64,000 nt of DNA from Areca catechu (Eukaryota > Streptophyta > Magnoliopsida > Arecales > Arecaceae). Positions within the stretch are counted from its first letter, which is position 1. Each line of letters starts with the position of its first letter. Location of the stretch: positions 177,046,526 to 177,110,525 of the forward strand of contig CM038039.1 in the NCBI GenBank assembly GCA_021397845.1, given 5' to 3'. Both the position numbers and the translations under genes were made by a program. Below the pieces are notes generated by a model, which was given only the letters and a program-made list of their open reading frames with translations, was not told where the DNA came from and made no database searches. Below, one piece after another: positions 54,116 through 64,000 of the stretch.

Positions 54116-55471
54116 ATGAGCACTAGATCAGGAGTTTCATATCACCCACCTCCTTCACAAATGTCTGAACCTATAGAAAATTTGCAAGCCCAAATGAAAG
54201 CCCTAGCTGATCAAATGGCCCAGATGACTACCCAGATGACCCAGTTAACTCAATCTGGTATTCAAACCAATGATAAAATTGACCATCTTGCCAATAGGTT
54301 TGATCAGTTAGAAGTCCGGGTAGGGACCCCAGGAAAAACCCATGGGTCACAGTCTCAGCCAGATCCTAATTCCTCTCAACCTAGGAGGACCCCAAACCCT
54401 AATCCATACCCTGAGGTCGAACCTAGGAGAGCCCCTCATCCTGACCCATACTATAACCCTCAGCATAGGAGGACCCCAAACCCTGACCCATACCAAGAGG
54501 TCGAACCTAGGAGAGCCCCTCAACCTAACCCATACTACAATCCTGAGCCCAGGAGGACCCCAAACCTTGATCCATATCTTGAGGTTGAACCTAGAAGAGG
54601 CTATCATCTTGACCCAATCCCTGAGGTTCATCATAGAAGGCCTAATCAAGATTTTGTAGACCAGGAGGACCGATCCTATAGACATGTCAAGCTTGATGCT
54701 CCAACTTTTGATGGTTGTCTAGATCCTAAGGTCTATATTGATTGGGAGGGAGAGATGGATCAATATTTTGAATGGTATGATATGACAGAGGAGCATAAAT
54801 TTAGGTTTGCTAAGCTTAAGTTGGTTCGGGAAGCCAGGTTACATTAGGCTAGTGTTGAGAGAACCCTTAATCTAGGAGGGCGTGATTCTATAACCACCTG
54901 GTGGGCCATGAAGGGTAAGCTTAGGACAAGATATGTTCCAGCTTCATATCGTAGTGGGTTACTAGATCAATGGCAACGATTTAATCAGGGTAACAAGAGC
55001 ATAGATGAGTACATCACAAAATTTGATGAGTATTCCATGCGATGTGATTTGAGGGAGTCTGAGGATGTTGTCCTATCTAGGTTTAGGGCTGGATTAAGAG
55101 AAGACATTAAGAAAGAGCTCTACATCAGGGAGTTTAGAGACCTGGACCATGCTTACCAGATTGCTTGGGATCATGAATGTTTCCATAGAGGGCACGTTTA
55201 CCGTCGACCTGAGCCCACTAGATACCCTAGTCATTATCCGGGAGCTAGCCAGCCCCTTCAGAGTCGACCCATACCCATCCGACCTAGTCCGAGTCGACCC
55301 AGTCCTAGTCAACCAGGCCCAAACCGACCCAGTCCTAGTCAGTCAGGTCCGAGTCGACCCCAGCCTAGTAATTCTTTGGCCCATAAGGATGATCGAGGAA
55401 AATTTGTAGAAGCCAATAAGGGTTACACTCCCTAGAAGACCTGTTTTAGATGTAATAAGCCAGGCCACTTT
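54116..55471 (+). pseudogene. E: gag
   Basis: First part of the single frame, start MSTRSGVSYHPP. A coiled-coil-like Q/M-rich N-terminus, then a linker of 14-residue units alternating EVEPRRAPxPDPYY and NPxxRRTPNPDPY (about 54360-54620). Capsid: KLDAPTFDGCLDPKVYIDW, LLDQWQRFNQGNKSIDEYI, RFRAGLREDIKKEL. A Pro/Ser/Arg linker (RPSPSQPGPNRPSPSQ) follows, then one CCHC knuckle CFRCNKPGHFMNQC at 55442-55483. TAG stops at 54845-54847 (a Trp codon in M) and 55433-55435. Confidence 0.93.
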
Positions 55472-56385
55472 ATGAATCAATGTCTAGTTAGTGCTTTACA
55501 TCTAGGTGAATTGCAAGAAGAAGAGTTTGAGTCTGTAATCGAACCTGAGGGAGAAGTTTATGAGGCTGATGATCAATTAATAGAGGAGTACGAAGGTGAG
55601 GAGGAAGAACCTGAGTTTGAGAACCAATTAGGAGTGGTTAGGTGCATCTTAGCCCAAACCCCAGTTAAGGAAGATTGGCGTAGGACTAGCATCCTACAGA
55701 CTTTTGTTAAGATAGGGGGTAAGGTTCTTAAGATCATCATAGATAGTGGGAGTTGTGTCATTGCCGTCTCTGCCAAGATAGTTAAATCTTTAGGATTGAC
55801 CACAGTTCCTCATCCTAGCCTGTACAAAGTTTCTTGGGTAGATTCCACCTCCATCCAAATTCAAGTTAGGTGCCAAATCTTACCTAGATTGCAGACCTAT
55901 GAGGAAAAGATTTGGTGTGATGTTATCCCCATGGAAGTAAGTAGTATTATTTTAGGTCGACCTTGGCTATTTGCTCATGATGCAACCCTATATGGTCGAA
56001 CAAATGTTTGTACCTTTAACTACCATAGGAATAAGTTTGTTTTCAATCCAGCTCCCCCTGGGGACCCAGTTAAGAGGGGTTCTAGTAGCCTTAAGGACAA
56101 GAAACCTGGAGTTAACCTGATTAAGGCTAGGGAGTTAGAAAAGGAGATTGTTGAGGGTAACCCTGTTTGGATCTTGACCTCCAAAGAAATATTAGAGCCA
56201 ACCCAAAAGGAACACCCTAAAGAAATTGTTGAAGCTCTGAAAGAATTCGAGGATGTCTTCCCTGAGGATTTACCTGATCAATTGCCACCTCTTAGAGACA
56301 TCCAGCATGCAATAGACTTATTTCTAGGAGCCACTTTACCAAACCATCCTCACTATAGACTGAATCCCAGTGAGCATCAAGAATT
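55472..56385 (+). pseudogene. E: acidic linker and protease
   Basis: Open part of the 631-codon stretch 55472-57367. The linker is rich in Glu (EEYEGEEEEPEFE). Protease motif DSGSCV at 55742-55759, with a changed follow-up (IAVSA instead of NAIS), and LGRPWLFAHDATLYGR. The catalytic triad itself is intact. Confidence 0.92.
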
Positions 56386-57577
56386 TCAGAGACAAGTGGG
56401 AGAATTACTTAGGAAGGGTTTCATTAGGGAGAGCCTGAGTCCATGTGCAGTCCCTGCTCTACTGACCCCTAAGAAGGATGGTACCTGGAGGATGTGTGTA
56501 GATAGTAGAGCTATCAACAAAATAACTGTGAAATATAGGTTTCCCATCCCCCGATTGGATGATATGTTAGACATGATGGCCGGAGCCAGAGTTTTCTCCA
56601 AGATAGACCTTAAGAGCGGCTATCATCAGGTTAGGATTAGACCTAGGGATGAGTGGAAAACAGCTTTCAAGACTAAGGATGGCCTATTTGAGTGGGTTGT
56701 AATGCCCTTTGGACTTTCCAATGCACCAAGTACCTTTATGAGGATTATGACCCAGGTCCTGAAAGAGCTTATCAAAAAATTTGTTGTGGTCTACTTTGAT
56801 GATATTCTGATTTATAGCAAGACCAAGAAGGACCACCTTAGTCATCTAAGATTGGTATGCCAAACCCTTAGGGAGAATAGCCTTTATGCCAACCTTAAGA
56901 AGTGTGATTTCATGACATATAGGGTTATCTTTCTTGGTTTTGTTGTCACCCCTGAGGGAGTTTCTGCAGATCCTAAAAAGGTTAGGGCGATTGTTGAGTG
57001 GCCTACACCCTCTAGTGTCCATGATGTACGTAGTTTCCATGGCCTAGCAACCTTTTACAAAAGATTTATTAGGGGTTTTAGCACAATCGTCGCACCTATC
57101 ACCGATTGCATTAGGAAGGATACATTTGAGTGGACCAAAGCAGCTGATAAGGCCTTCCTAGAGCTTAAGGATAAGATGACCCATGCACCCATCCTTAGAT
57201 TACCTAACTTTACTAAGGTGTTTGAGGTCGCTTGTGAAGCCTCGAGAGTAGGAATAGGTGGGGTACTAAGTCAAGAGAACCACCTTGTAGCCTTCTTCAG
57301 TGAAAAGCTGAATGAGGCTAAACTTAAGTACTCTACCTATGACAAGGAATTTTATGCGGTAGTCTAGGCCTTTAGATATTGGAGACATTATTTACTACCG
57401 CAGGAGTTTGTTTTATTTTTTGACCATGAGGCACTCCGATTCCTGAACTCCCAAAAGAAACTGAACTCATGGCATGGTAAATGGATTGAGTACATTCAGG
57501 CCTACACTTTCTTCCTGAAGCACCATGCTGGCACTGAAAATAAGGTAGTAGATGCCCTGAGCCGTAGGTCTTTACTA
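56386..57577 (+). pseudogene. E: reverse transcriptase and RNase H
   Basis: RT: LLRKGFIRESLSPCAVPALL, CVDSRAINKIT, FSKIDLKSGYHQVRIR, MPFGLSNAPSTFM and YFDD at 56792-56803. RNase H: LPNFTKVFEVACEASRVGIG, where the first catalytic Asp of the DAS motif is Glu (EAS), a likely loss of function. A TAG at 57365-57367 interrupts RNase H at the Gln of AVVQA; the frame continues with RYWRHYLLPQEFV. Confidence 0.93.
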
Positions 57578-58830
57578 TTGGGATCAGTTAGCACCCAAGT
57601 CATAGGGTTAGATAGGTTAAAGGATGAATATGAAACTTGCCCAGACTTTGGAGACATTTACCAGACCCTCAGGCTAGGACAATCCAGTATCCATAGTGAG
57701 TATACCCTTCAGGATGGTTACCTTTTCCAGAATAATCGACTTTGTATACCCAAAACTTCCCTTAGAGAATTCCTAATCTGGGAAACCCATGCTGGAGGTT
57801 TAGCTGGTCATTTCGGTAGAAATAAGACGATCTTAACAATAGAGGACCAATTCTTTTAGCCAGGATTGAAAAGGCACGTTGCACAGATTATAGCCAGACG
57901 TCGAACTTGTGCTGTTGCCAAACAGCAAAAGCAAAACACTGGTCTTTACACACCTTTACCAGTGCCTGATCGCCCTTGGCAGGACCTAAGTATGGATTTC
58001 GTGCTATGATTACCTAAGACCCAAAAGAAACATGACTCAATCTTTGTAGTGGTCGATAGGTTCTCTAAGATGGCTCACTTCATTCCCTGTTCTCAGACCT
58101 TTGACGCATCTAGGGTAGCCAAACTCTTCTTAGATCATGTGGTCAAACTCCATGGCCTACCCAAGACCATTATATCTGATAGGGATGTTAGGTTCACTAG
58201 TTATTTCTGGAAGATCTTATGGCACCTATTAGGGACTAATCTTAAGTTTTCTACAGCCTACCACCCTCAAACAGATGGCCAAACTGAAGTAGTGAACCGA
58301 AGTTTAGGAAACCTCCTTAGATGCCTGGTAGGTGAACATGTTGGAACATGGGATTTGTTATTTCCTAGAGCAGAATTTGCCTACAACAGTTCAGTAAATA
58401 GGACAACGGGTAAGAGCCCTTTTGAGATAGTCCATGGGTACAAGCCTAATCGCCCCATTGATTTGATTCCTTTACCTATTCATGCACGAGTCTCAGAGTC
58501 CGCAGAGTCATTTGCACAGCATATTAGAGACTTGCATAAAGACATTAACCAAAAGATAAACTTAAGCAATGAAACTTATAAAAAATTGGTTAATTCCCGA
58601 AGAAGGATCAAAGAATTTGATGTAGGGGATTCTGTCATGATTAGGCTTAGGCCTGAGCAGTTCCCACCTGGGACCGTTAAGAAGCTTCATGCTCATGGAG
58701 CCGGACCTTTTAAAGTATTGAAGAAGGTTGGATCAAATGCCTATGTGCTAGACTTGCCTTCGGATATGGGCATTAGTTCTACCTTCAATATTACAGACCT
58801 GGTTGAGTACAGGGAACCGGCAACGATACC
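57578..58830 (+). pseudogene. E: integrase
   Basis: HHCC: HAGGLAGHF, then a TAG at 57857-57859, and RRRTC, where the first zinc Cys of CRTC is Arg-flanked and lost. Core: LSMDFVL, TGA at about 58007, VVDRFSKMAHF, ISDRDVRF and HPQTDGQTEVVNRS, so D, D and E are all present. C-terminal domain: MIRLRPEQFPPGTVKKLHAH, GPFKVLKKV. Open from 58049 to 58984. Confidence 0.93.
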
Positions 58831-59191
58831 CAGTGAGGCTTTTGGACCTATCCCTTCTGTTGAGAGTGATCTTTACCCAGAGTGTCCACCCATCAATTGG
58901 CCTGAGAGAGGAGAATGGATCAAGCGTATCCTGGACGATCAAGTCATTATGACCTGGGGCTGTGGTTATCAACGCTTCCTGGTCTGATGGCAAGGCCGGC
59001 CAGAGTCGGACGATTCATGGATTTCTCGAGAGGACTTACAATGTCTCAACCCAGACCTTCTTGAGAGATATGTGAGCCAGTCTGGTCTTCACTCGACAGG
59101 GTCGAGTTCCTCCCACCCCGGGAGAATTGGTGCGGACACCAGAGGCACCAGAATAAGGCAGAGGCTTCTCAACCCTCTGTGGATCACTTAG
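58831..59191 (+). pseudogene. E: chromodomain and pol end inside the 3' LTR
   Basis: CGYQRFLV, TGA at 58985-58987 replacing an Arg codon, then WQGRPESDDSWISREDLQ and LNPDLLERY. The frame passes the polypurine GGGAGAAT (59121-59128) and ends TRIRQRLLNPLWIT at 59191, 21 codons into the LTR. The chromodomain signature Y-L/F-V-x-W-x-G ... W classifies the element as a chromovirus. Confidence 0.93.
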
Positions 59192-60551
59192 CTAATATTT
59201 GAGTCCCCTATAATAAAGCTTAGTCTAGCTACATTTGAGTCCTGTAATTAGTCCAGCTCTTGTTGAGCTAGTTCAGTTCGTTCAGTACTAGTCAGCTCAT
59301 GTTAAGCTAATTTCAATTTTTGAGTCCTGTCCAATCAAATTGGAGACTCAAGACCACATCATACAAGTGAAGATCAAGTTCAACCTAATTGATGACATAA
59401 AAGTTTAGCCCAAGTCCAACCCAGCTTGAAGATTTGAAGACCCTAGGAGGAAAAATTCAGAAAACCCTGATTCCTTGCAGATGCCCTCCAGATGTCCAGA
59501 TTCCCTTCCAGATGCCAAAGTATATTCATAGATAAGGGAATCCATGATTCCAGAGGTCCATCTACATCCTAGCCCAAAGAATCAAGCCCAGGCGCCAAGC
59601 CCAAGTCCCTAAGAAGCAAGATACCAGGGAATATTCCTGCTACCTGGCTACCAGGCCACCCCAGCTTCCAAAGGCCCAAACCCATGCGCCCGAGCCCCTT
59701 TGGGCCGGCCCCTTGCTGCTCTTAGAAGCCCAACATGCCCCCCTAGGCATCCTTGGAGTGTTGGCCAAGTCAAGAGAATTTTTAGGGATTTTTTCTACCT
59801 AATGTTTCCTTATTTTCTAGCTTGGGTTTGAGAGGGAAAATGATTCTTATGTAAGGACTTATGTGCCCTTACTTGGAGCCCAAGATTAAGGGTCTATTTA
59901 AAGGACCCTAGCCTCTTGTATGAAAGGAGATTTTGATATATGAAATTAACCTTGAGTTCTTCAATTGCTTTGTGTGATTACCCTGCTGTGTGCATAAAGG
60001 GGTTTGAGAGTTATTCTTTCCGGTGTTTGCAACCATCTTCCTGCCACCAACCATCCTTCCAGATCCCTCCAAAACTTTCTTCCCTTTACTATTTTCTATT
60101 ATTTTATTGATCTTCTTTGAGTTTTCTAACCCCTGACACGTCGTTTGAAGGTCCCCAAGTTCTTACGAATCCAACGACTCCAGCTAAGCCTCAATCAGAC
60201 CATCGAGCAGAAAGCCGGGTATCCACGGTTCTTTGGCTCGGTTTTCCAGGCCGCATCCGTTGAGGAACGAGAGATCCCTTCACTGTGATCTTCACTGGGC
60301 ACTTCAGACGTTGTCAGGTACACCCCCTCTACCTCCAGTCTTTTTATTGTAGGAGAACTTGCCCTAACCGAGGCTTCTCAGCCCCGGCAATCATTCTTTA
60401 GTACTTTTCTAGGTTCTAATCTGCATGCTTGGCTTCAAAAATTCATACAAAATTCCCTACAACTAATTTTGATCTGAAATTTGGAAATTAATCACCTAAC
60501 CCCACTTATAAAACATACAAAAGGAATTGCATGCATATTAGTCCCCCATCA
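59128..60551 (+). repeat. E: 3' LTR (1424 bp)
   Basis: TGGTGCGGACACC to AGTCCCCCATCA, followed by CTACA. Close to the 5' LTR, with scattered single-base changes and a shorter CAGATGTCC repeat. Confidence 0.93.
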
Positions 60552-60556
60552 CTACA

Positions 60557-62462
60557 GTGTGGTGACACTGGAGTGAAAGTGTAGGTAGTTGATAGAGATC
60601 AACGGTACTGAGAATGACCAAGTACAACAAGTTATACGGATGACTACTCACTCATTGATAATTTCTTGATGCTATAGTTGTGTGAATAGTTCTTTGACCT
60701 AGAGTGTTTAAGCTACTCATAATAAGGTTGCTGTAGTTTGACAGTACAAACACATGGTTCCTATCCATTCGGACCTTACAGTGTTCGTTGGCTGCAGTAT
60801 GTTTATTATAGGAATAGGGTGTTCACTTGTAGAGATCTATTAGCCTTAGTACTAAGGTATAATCCTATCCAACTTAATATGACTAAGTCGAGAAGTCTAT
60901 GGCCATAGCAGGATGATAATGAAAAGGTATTTTCATTAGTATCACAATTGGACTTGAGTCGATTAAGTTAAGCATATGACTGATGGGTTTGACAAGTATC
61001 CGCAACCAACATCATATCAAGATTTTTGATAGAGGAACCGAATCACATGTTAACTATACCTTAGGGTTCCAATCTTATTCTGCTGGGTCACCACTACATA
61101 CTGCTAGGTGTCACTGGTAGATTGTGAGAGCCCATTAGGATCATTCTTGGATCGATGATCCTGATTAGGGTTGAGCTGAAATTATTTCAGACCATCGAAA
61201 AGAATTTTGATAATATATAATCGAGATTATAGCATGTCTCATTGCAGACAGGATAGGACCTGAGTGATCACATATATTAGGAGCTTAAGTAACCAATCAA
61301 CAAATCAAAATGTTACTAAATATTACAATTTTAGTATATTTGGACCGAATTGTAAATGTTATAATTAATAAATTATGGATTAATTATTAATTAGATTAAA
61401 TTAATTTTAATTTAATTGAGTTAGACTCAGTTAATTGATCCTAATTGAGTTGGGATAATAGCCTATTCGAAATGGTTCGATCGGATTTAAAATAGGCTTT
61501 GATTTGACTATCAAATCAATTTATTTGGACCATGACTTAGAGTCTGTTGGACTGGAACTCTCTCTCCTTGTCTTTCCTTGTCTCCACATGCCATAGTGGG
61601 CCCCAAGTGCTTTGTGCAACAAAGAGGAATGGACGTGAAATCGAAGATGGGTGCAAAAGATGTTTTGGCATGAAAAGAAAGAGAGGAGTCCTGCTCTTTT
61701 ACTCTTCTTAATTTTCAATCAGTTGAAATTAAACTCCAATGTTTTGGCATGGAGGACTTGGAGAATTAATTTATCGTAAATTATAAAAGGGAAGAGGGGT
61801 TGGCTAACCAAGAGGCTTCTACTTTTGGCATGAAAAGCTTTTCTCTTGGGCATGATTTTTCGCTTGGGTGTCTTCTCCAGAGAGTCTCTTTCCTAGGGTG
61901 CCAACTCCTCCTCTCCCTTTATTTGTTTTCTTCTTCCTTGTGTGAGATTTAAAGAGATATTCTACAAGAAAAAGTAGAAAGAAAGAGGTCCTACATCTTG
62001 CAAATCTAAATTTGCATGATAGAAGCCAGTTAAACAAAAGTCGGTCCAGATTCGGATCGATACAGTTTTTAAAGCGACTGATTTGCTAAAAGAGGAGAGG
62101 GTTGCAAGGATCTTGCAGTCCGGTTCTCTTTATGACTTGGTTATGTGATCTCTGTCTGGATACCTGTAGGGGTCTGACGATTACGATGCTCCGGTAGAAT
62201 CCCGGTTTCAAAAGCAGATTGGCATATTTTTTAGAGCAGGCCAGGATCACGATCCAGGTAAGTATTTTTTGCTTAAAATAATTTTATTTTTAGATATGAT
62301 ATTTTTTTCATATATTACGGTATATTAGAAATTTATGATGAATAAATTAGATTTATTTATAAATTGCATGATTAGATATAAAATAGTTTTTATATCTATT
62401 TCCGTTGCGTCAGGCTGTTGATGCCTGATTTTTTACAATATACTGTTCCTAGGAGAACTCCA
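60557..62462 (+). repeat. Q: 5' LTR, second part
   Basis: Resumes the LTR of Q after E and runs to GGAGAACTCCA before the PBS. With the first part the LTR is about 2.2 kb, long for Copia. AT-rich stretch 61310-61450; TATAAAAGG at 61782-61790. No supported gene. Confidence 0.65.
61782..61790 (+). promoter_or_regulatory. TATA box in the LTR of Q
   Basis: TATAAAAGG followed by GAAGAGGGG; the transcript would start near 61815. Confidence 0.6.
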
Positions 62463-62466
62463 ATAG

Positions 62467-62479
62467 TGGTATCAGAGCC
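62467..62479 (+). other. Q: tRNA-iMet primer-binding site
   Basis: TGGTATCAGAGCC, 13 perfect bases, four bases after the inferred LTR end. Confidence 0.88.
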
Positions 62480-63980
62480 ACGGTTCTCCTTTCTTTAACA
62501 TGGATGGATGAAAATCAAATCTGAAAAATATTCAGATCAGATAGATAGATTATGATTGTATTAAATCTTTGCTGAATATGAGATTGTTCTAGCATAGAAT
62601 TTTTATGTTTTAAAAATTATTTTTAAAATTAAAATCATAATTTTCAGATATGAAATTAAATGTTATAATCTAAAATTTAATTGATCAAAGGTTGTACAAA
62701 GTGACATAATGTTGTCTTGCTATAGGGTTTACCCACTATAGTGCAAAGGTTGTCCTACTACTTTGATGTATACCTGGTTTTGAAAAAAGGGTTTACAAAA
62801 GGTTTTGATCGATTTATGATTACATATGTTGATGTATGTGATGCACCAAATTAGGATTTAGATCTTAAATTTGATTCATGATCATAAGTTATTAATATCA
62901 TGCACTTGAACATATTTTAAAATTGATTTGATTTTGAAAATCAAATTAGGTGCATGAGGGTTTGGGTTGAACAAATTAGGTCGAGTCACCTTTAAATTGT
63001 TTTTAGATGATGTCTGGTTTGATCGATTCATCTAATTGTGAATCGATAAGTTAAGACCTAAATTGGCTTAGTGATGAGCCCAGATCATTAGATTAATCTA
63101 TTTGAATCTTATCAATCAATTGGTGTCTAAGGAAGGTTTTGATCATGGTTTTTAATTGGGGCTAACTCTTTCTCAACCAACTAGTTTCGCGAAAAGAGGG
63201 TACATGGCAGAACCCTCCCATGTATCAAATTGACCTGGCCAATTTGGTTGATTAAGTTTCCGATGAGGTCACTTTTGATTTGAGTTCATCCATGCTAACT
63301 ATTTTAAGTCAAATATGAGATTGTGCTAACTTAATCAAATTAGTCAGACATGAGAATGTGCTGACTAAATGTACTTGATAAGACACGATTTAGCTGATCG
63401 ATTTAGAAGAGACCTGAACCTAAGATTCCCATAAATATTAAGTCTTAGGTCTTCCACCATTGTAGATGTGCTGGTGTCTTACTGATGTTGATTATTCTTG
63501 GCTTGTTATAGGGGTCTAGTTGCATCGAGAAGACACAACCACCCTATTAGGCACAAGATATTGCTAAGCACTGATGAGGTTGGGCCTAATAAGCGGGCAT
63601 GTTGAGGGACTCAATGATGGCTTTGTCTAGCAGGAATGGTGGGTCTGACTTAACTAATGATCTGACTAATAAACGGGCACATTAAGGTTCCATGATTTAG
63701 AGACCAAGTTGCTACAACTTGTATAAGAACATTGTACAAGAGTTGGCCACTTATTGGTATAGCGTGTTACCAATAATCGGGCACGATGAGGTATCGCACA
63801 TCGATGGGACCATAGTACCCAATAGAAACCAAAAGTTTCAGGTTTCCACATCTCCACGGGGAGTGTAAGAGATCCGAGTGAATAGTGGTAGTTCTAAATT
63901 TTTTTCTTAAAGACCTTAGAACAATTTTAGTAATTAAGTATAAAGCATCTAATTCGAATCTTCTACTCTTGCAGTTAACC
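62480..63980 (+). other. Q: 5' leader
   Basis: No ORF of note. Three spaced copies of AA(G/A/T)CGGGCA followed by a TGAGG or TAAGG word at about 63592, 63669 and 63774. TTCTACTCTTGCAG just before the ATG looks like a splice acceptor; no donor can be assigned. Confidence 0.6.
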
Positions 63981-64000
63981 ATGTTTGCTTCAAATACCTC
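63981..64000 (+). CDS. Q: probable gag start, cut by window
   Basis: ATG in the context TTAACCATGT, reading MFASNT to the window end. Called as gag because of its position after the leader only; six codons cannot prove it. Confidence 0.35.

Larger units (their letters stand above)
51793..60551 (+). mobile_element. Chromovirus E, full length (8759 bp)
   Basis: Best preserved element: 5' LTR 51793-53237, PBS, leader, a single gag-pol frame (54116-59191) and 3' LTR 59128-60551. Same family as L. Six in-frame stops and no frameshift. Inserted in the LTR of Q. Confidence 0.95.
51484..64000 (+). mobile_element. Copia-type element Q, 5' part (holds E)
   Basis: Plus-strand LTR element: 5' LTR 51484-62462 interrupted by E, PBS, about 1.5-kb leader and a probable gag start at the window end. 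The LTR start TGTTAGATGTATACC and the AATAGTGGTATCAGAGCC junction are typical of Copia of the SIRE/Maximus kind by family knowledge; no pol is in view, so the superfamily is inferred. Confidence 0.7.

Noticed and set aside
1..64000. Host genes, rRNA, tRNA genes, bacterial-type operons or phage
   Set aside because: All longer ORFs resolve to retrotransposon or plant-transposon proteins; no rRNA-like or tRNA-like sequence noticed.

Overview
This window is nuclear DNA of a flowering plant, made almost entirely of nested, decayed LTR retrotransposons. Evidence: at least ten LTR units with TG...CA ends, primer-binding sites complementary to initiator tRNA-Met (TGGTATCAGAGC), Gag-Pol fragments with zinc knuckle, protease, RT, RNase H, integrase and chromodomain (Ty3/Gypsy chromoviruses), one Copia-type LTR and leader, and two plant-specific transposon ORFs resembling the Pfam families Transposase_28 and Transposase_32. 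I see no host single-copy gene, rRNA, tRNA gene or CRISPR. A monocot is a weak guess only.

Layout. 1-7156: chromovirus A (minus strand, 3' end beyond the window), sitting in the leader of element B (minus; PBS and LTR to 8106), which itself interrupts element F (plus; Transposase_32-like ORF to 9612, polypurine tract, LTR from 10365). 11800-14019: 3' stub of chromovirus G (integrase end, chromodomain, LTR). 14020-15762 and 49522-51483: element I, an intron-containing Transposase_28-like ORF split by a 33.75-kb nest. The nest: H (15763-49516, plus) lies in an exon of I; its 3' LTR holds a block (21245-49271) made of J (minus) and N (plus) joined at their 5' sides. J contains K (22178-37051, minus), whose 3' LTR contains L (23235-29594, minus). 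The 5' LTR of N contains M (38714-48428, plus), whose pol contains solo LTR P (43575-44868). 51484-64000: Copia-type element Q, whose 5' LTR holds the almost complete chromovirus E (51793-60551, plus).

Insertion order is supported by 5-bp target duplications: GATGA for L, TTAAT for K, and one-mismatch copies for E, P and H. Removing H and one target copy rejoins the exon of I in frame; removing K rejoins the gag of J in frame.

Function. Autonomous-type copies (A, E, K, M) encode one Gag-Pol frame ending in a chromodomain, with the last codons inside the 3' LTR. All are broken by stops, many of them apparent C-to-T or G-to-A changes. H and L are non-autonomous derivatives lacking protease and RT. 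L is the most unusual: behind a normal Gag N-terminus, a Tyr/Pro/Arg-rich and then acidic ORF of about 640 codons replaces capsid through RT. All coordinates were read by eye, so LTR ends without a target duplication may be off by a few bases.
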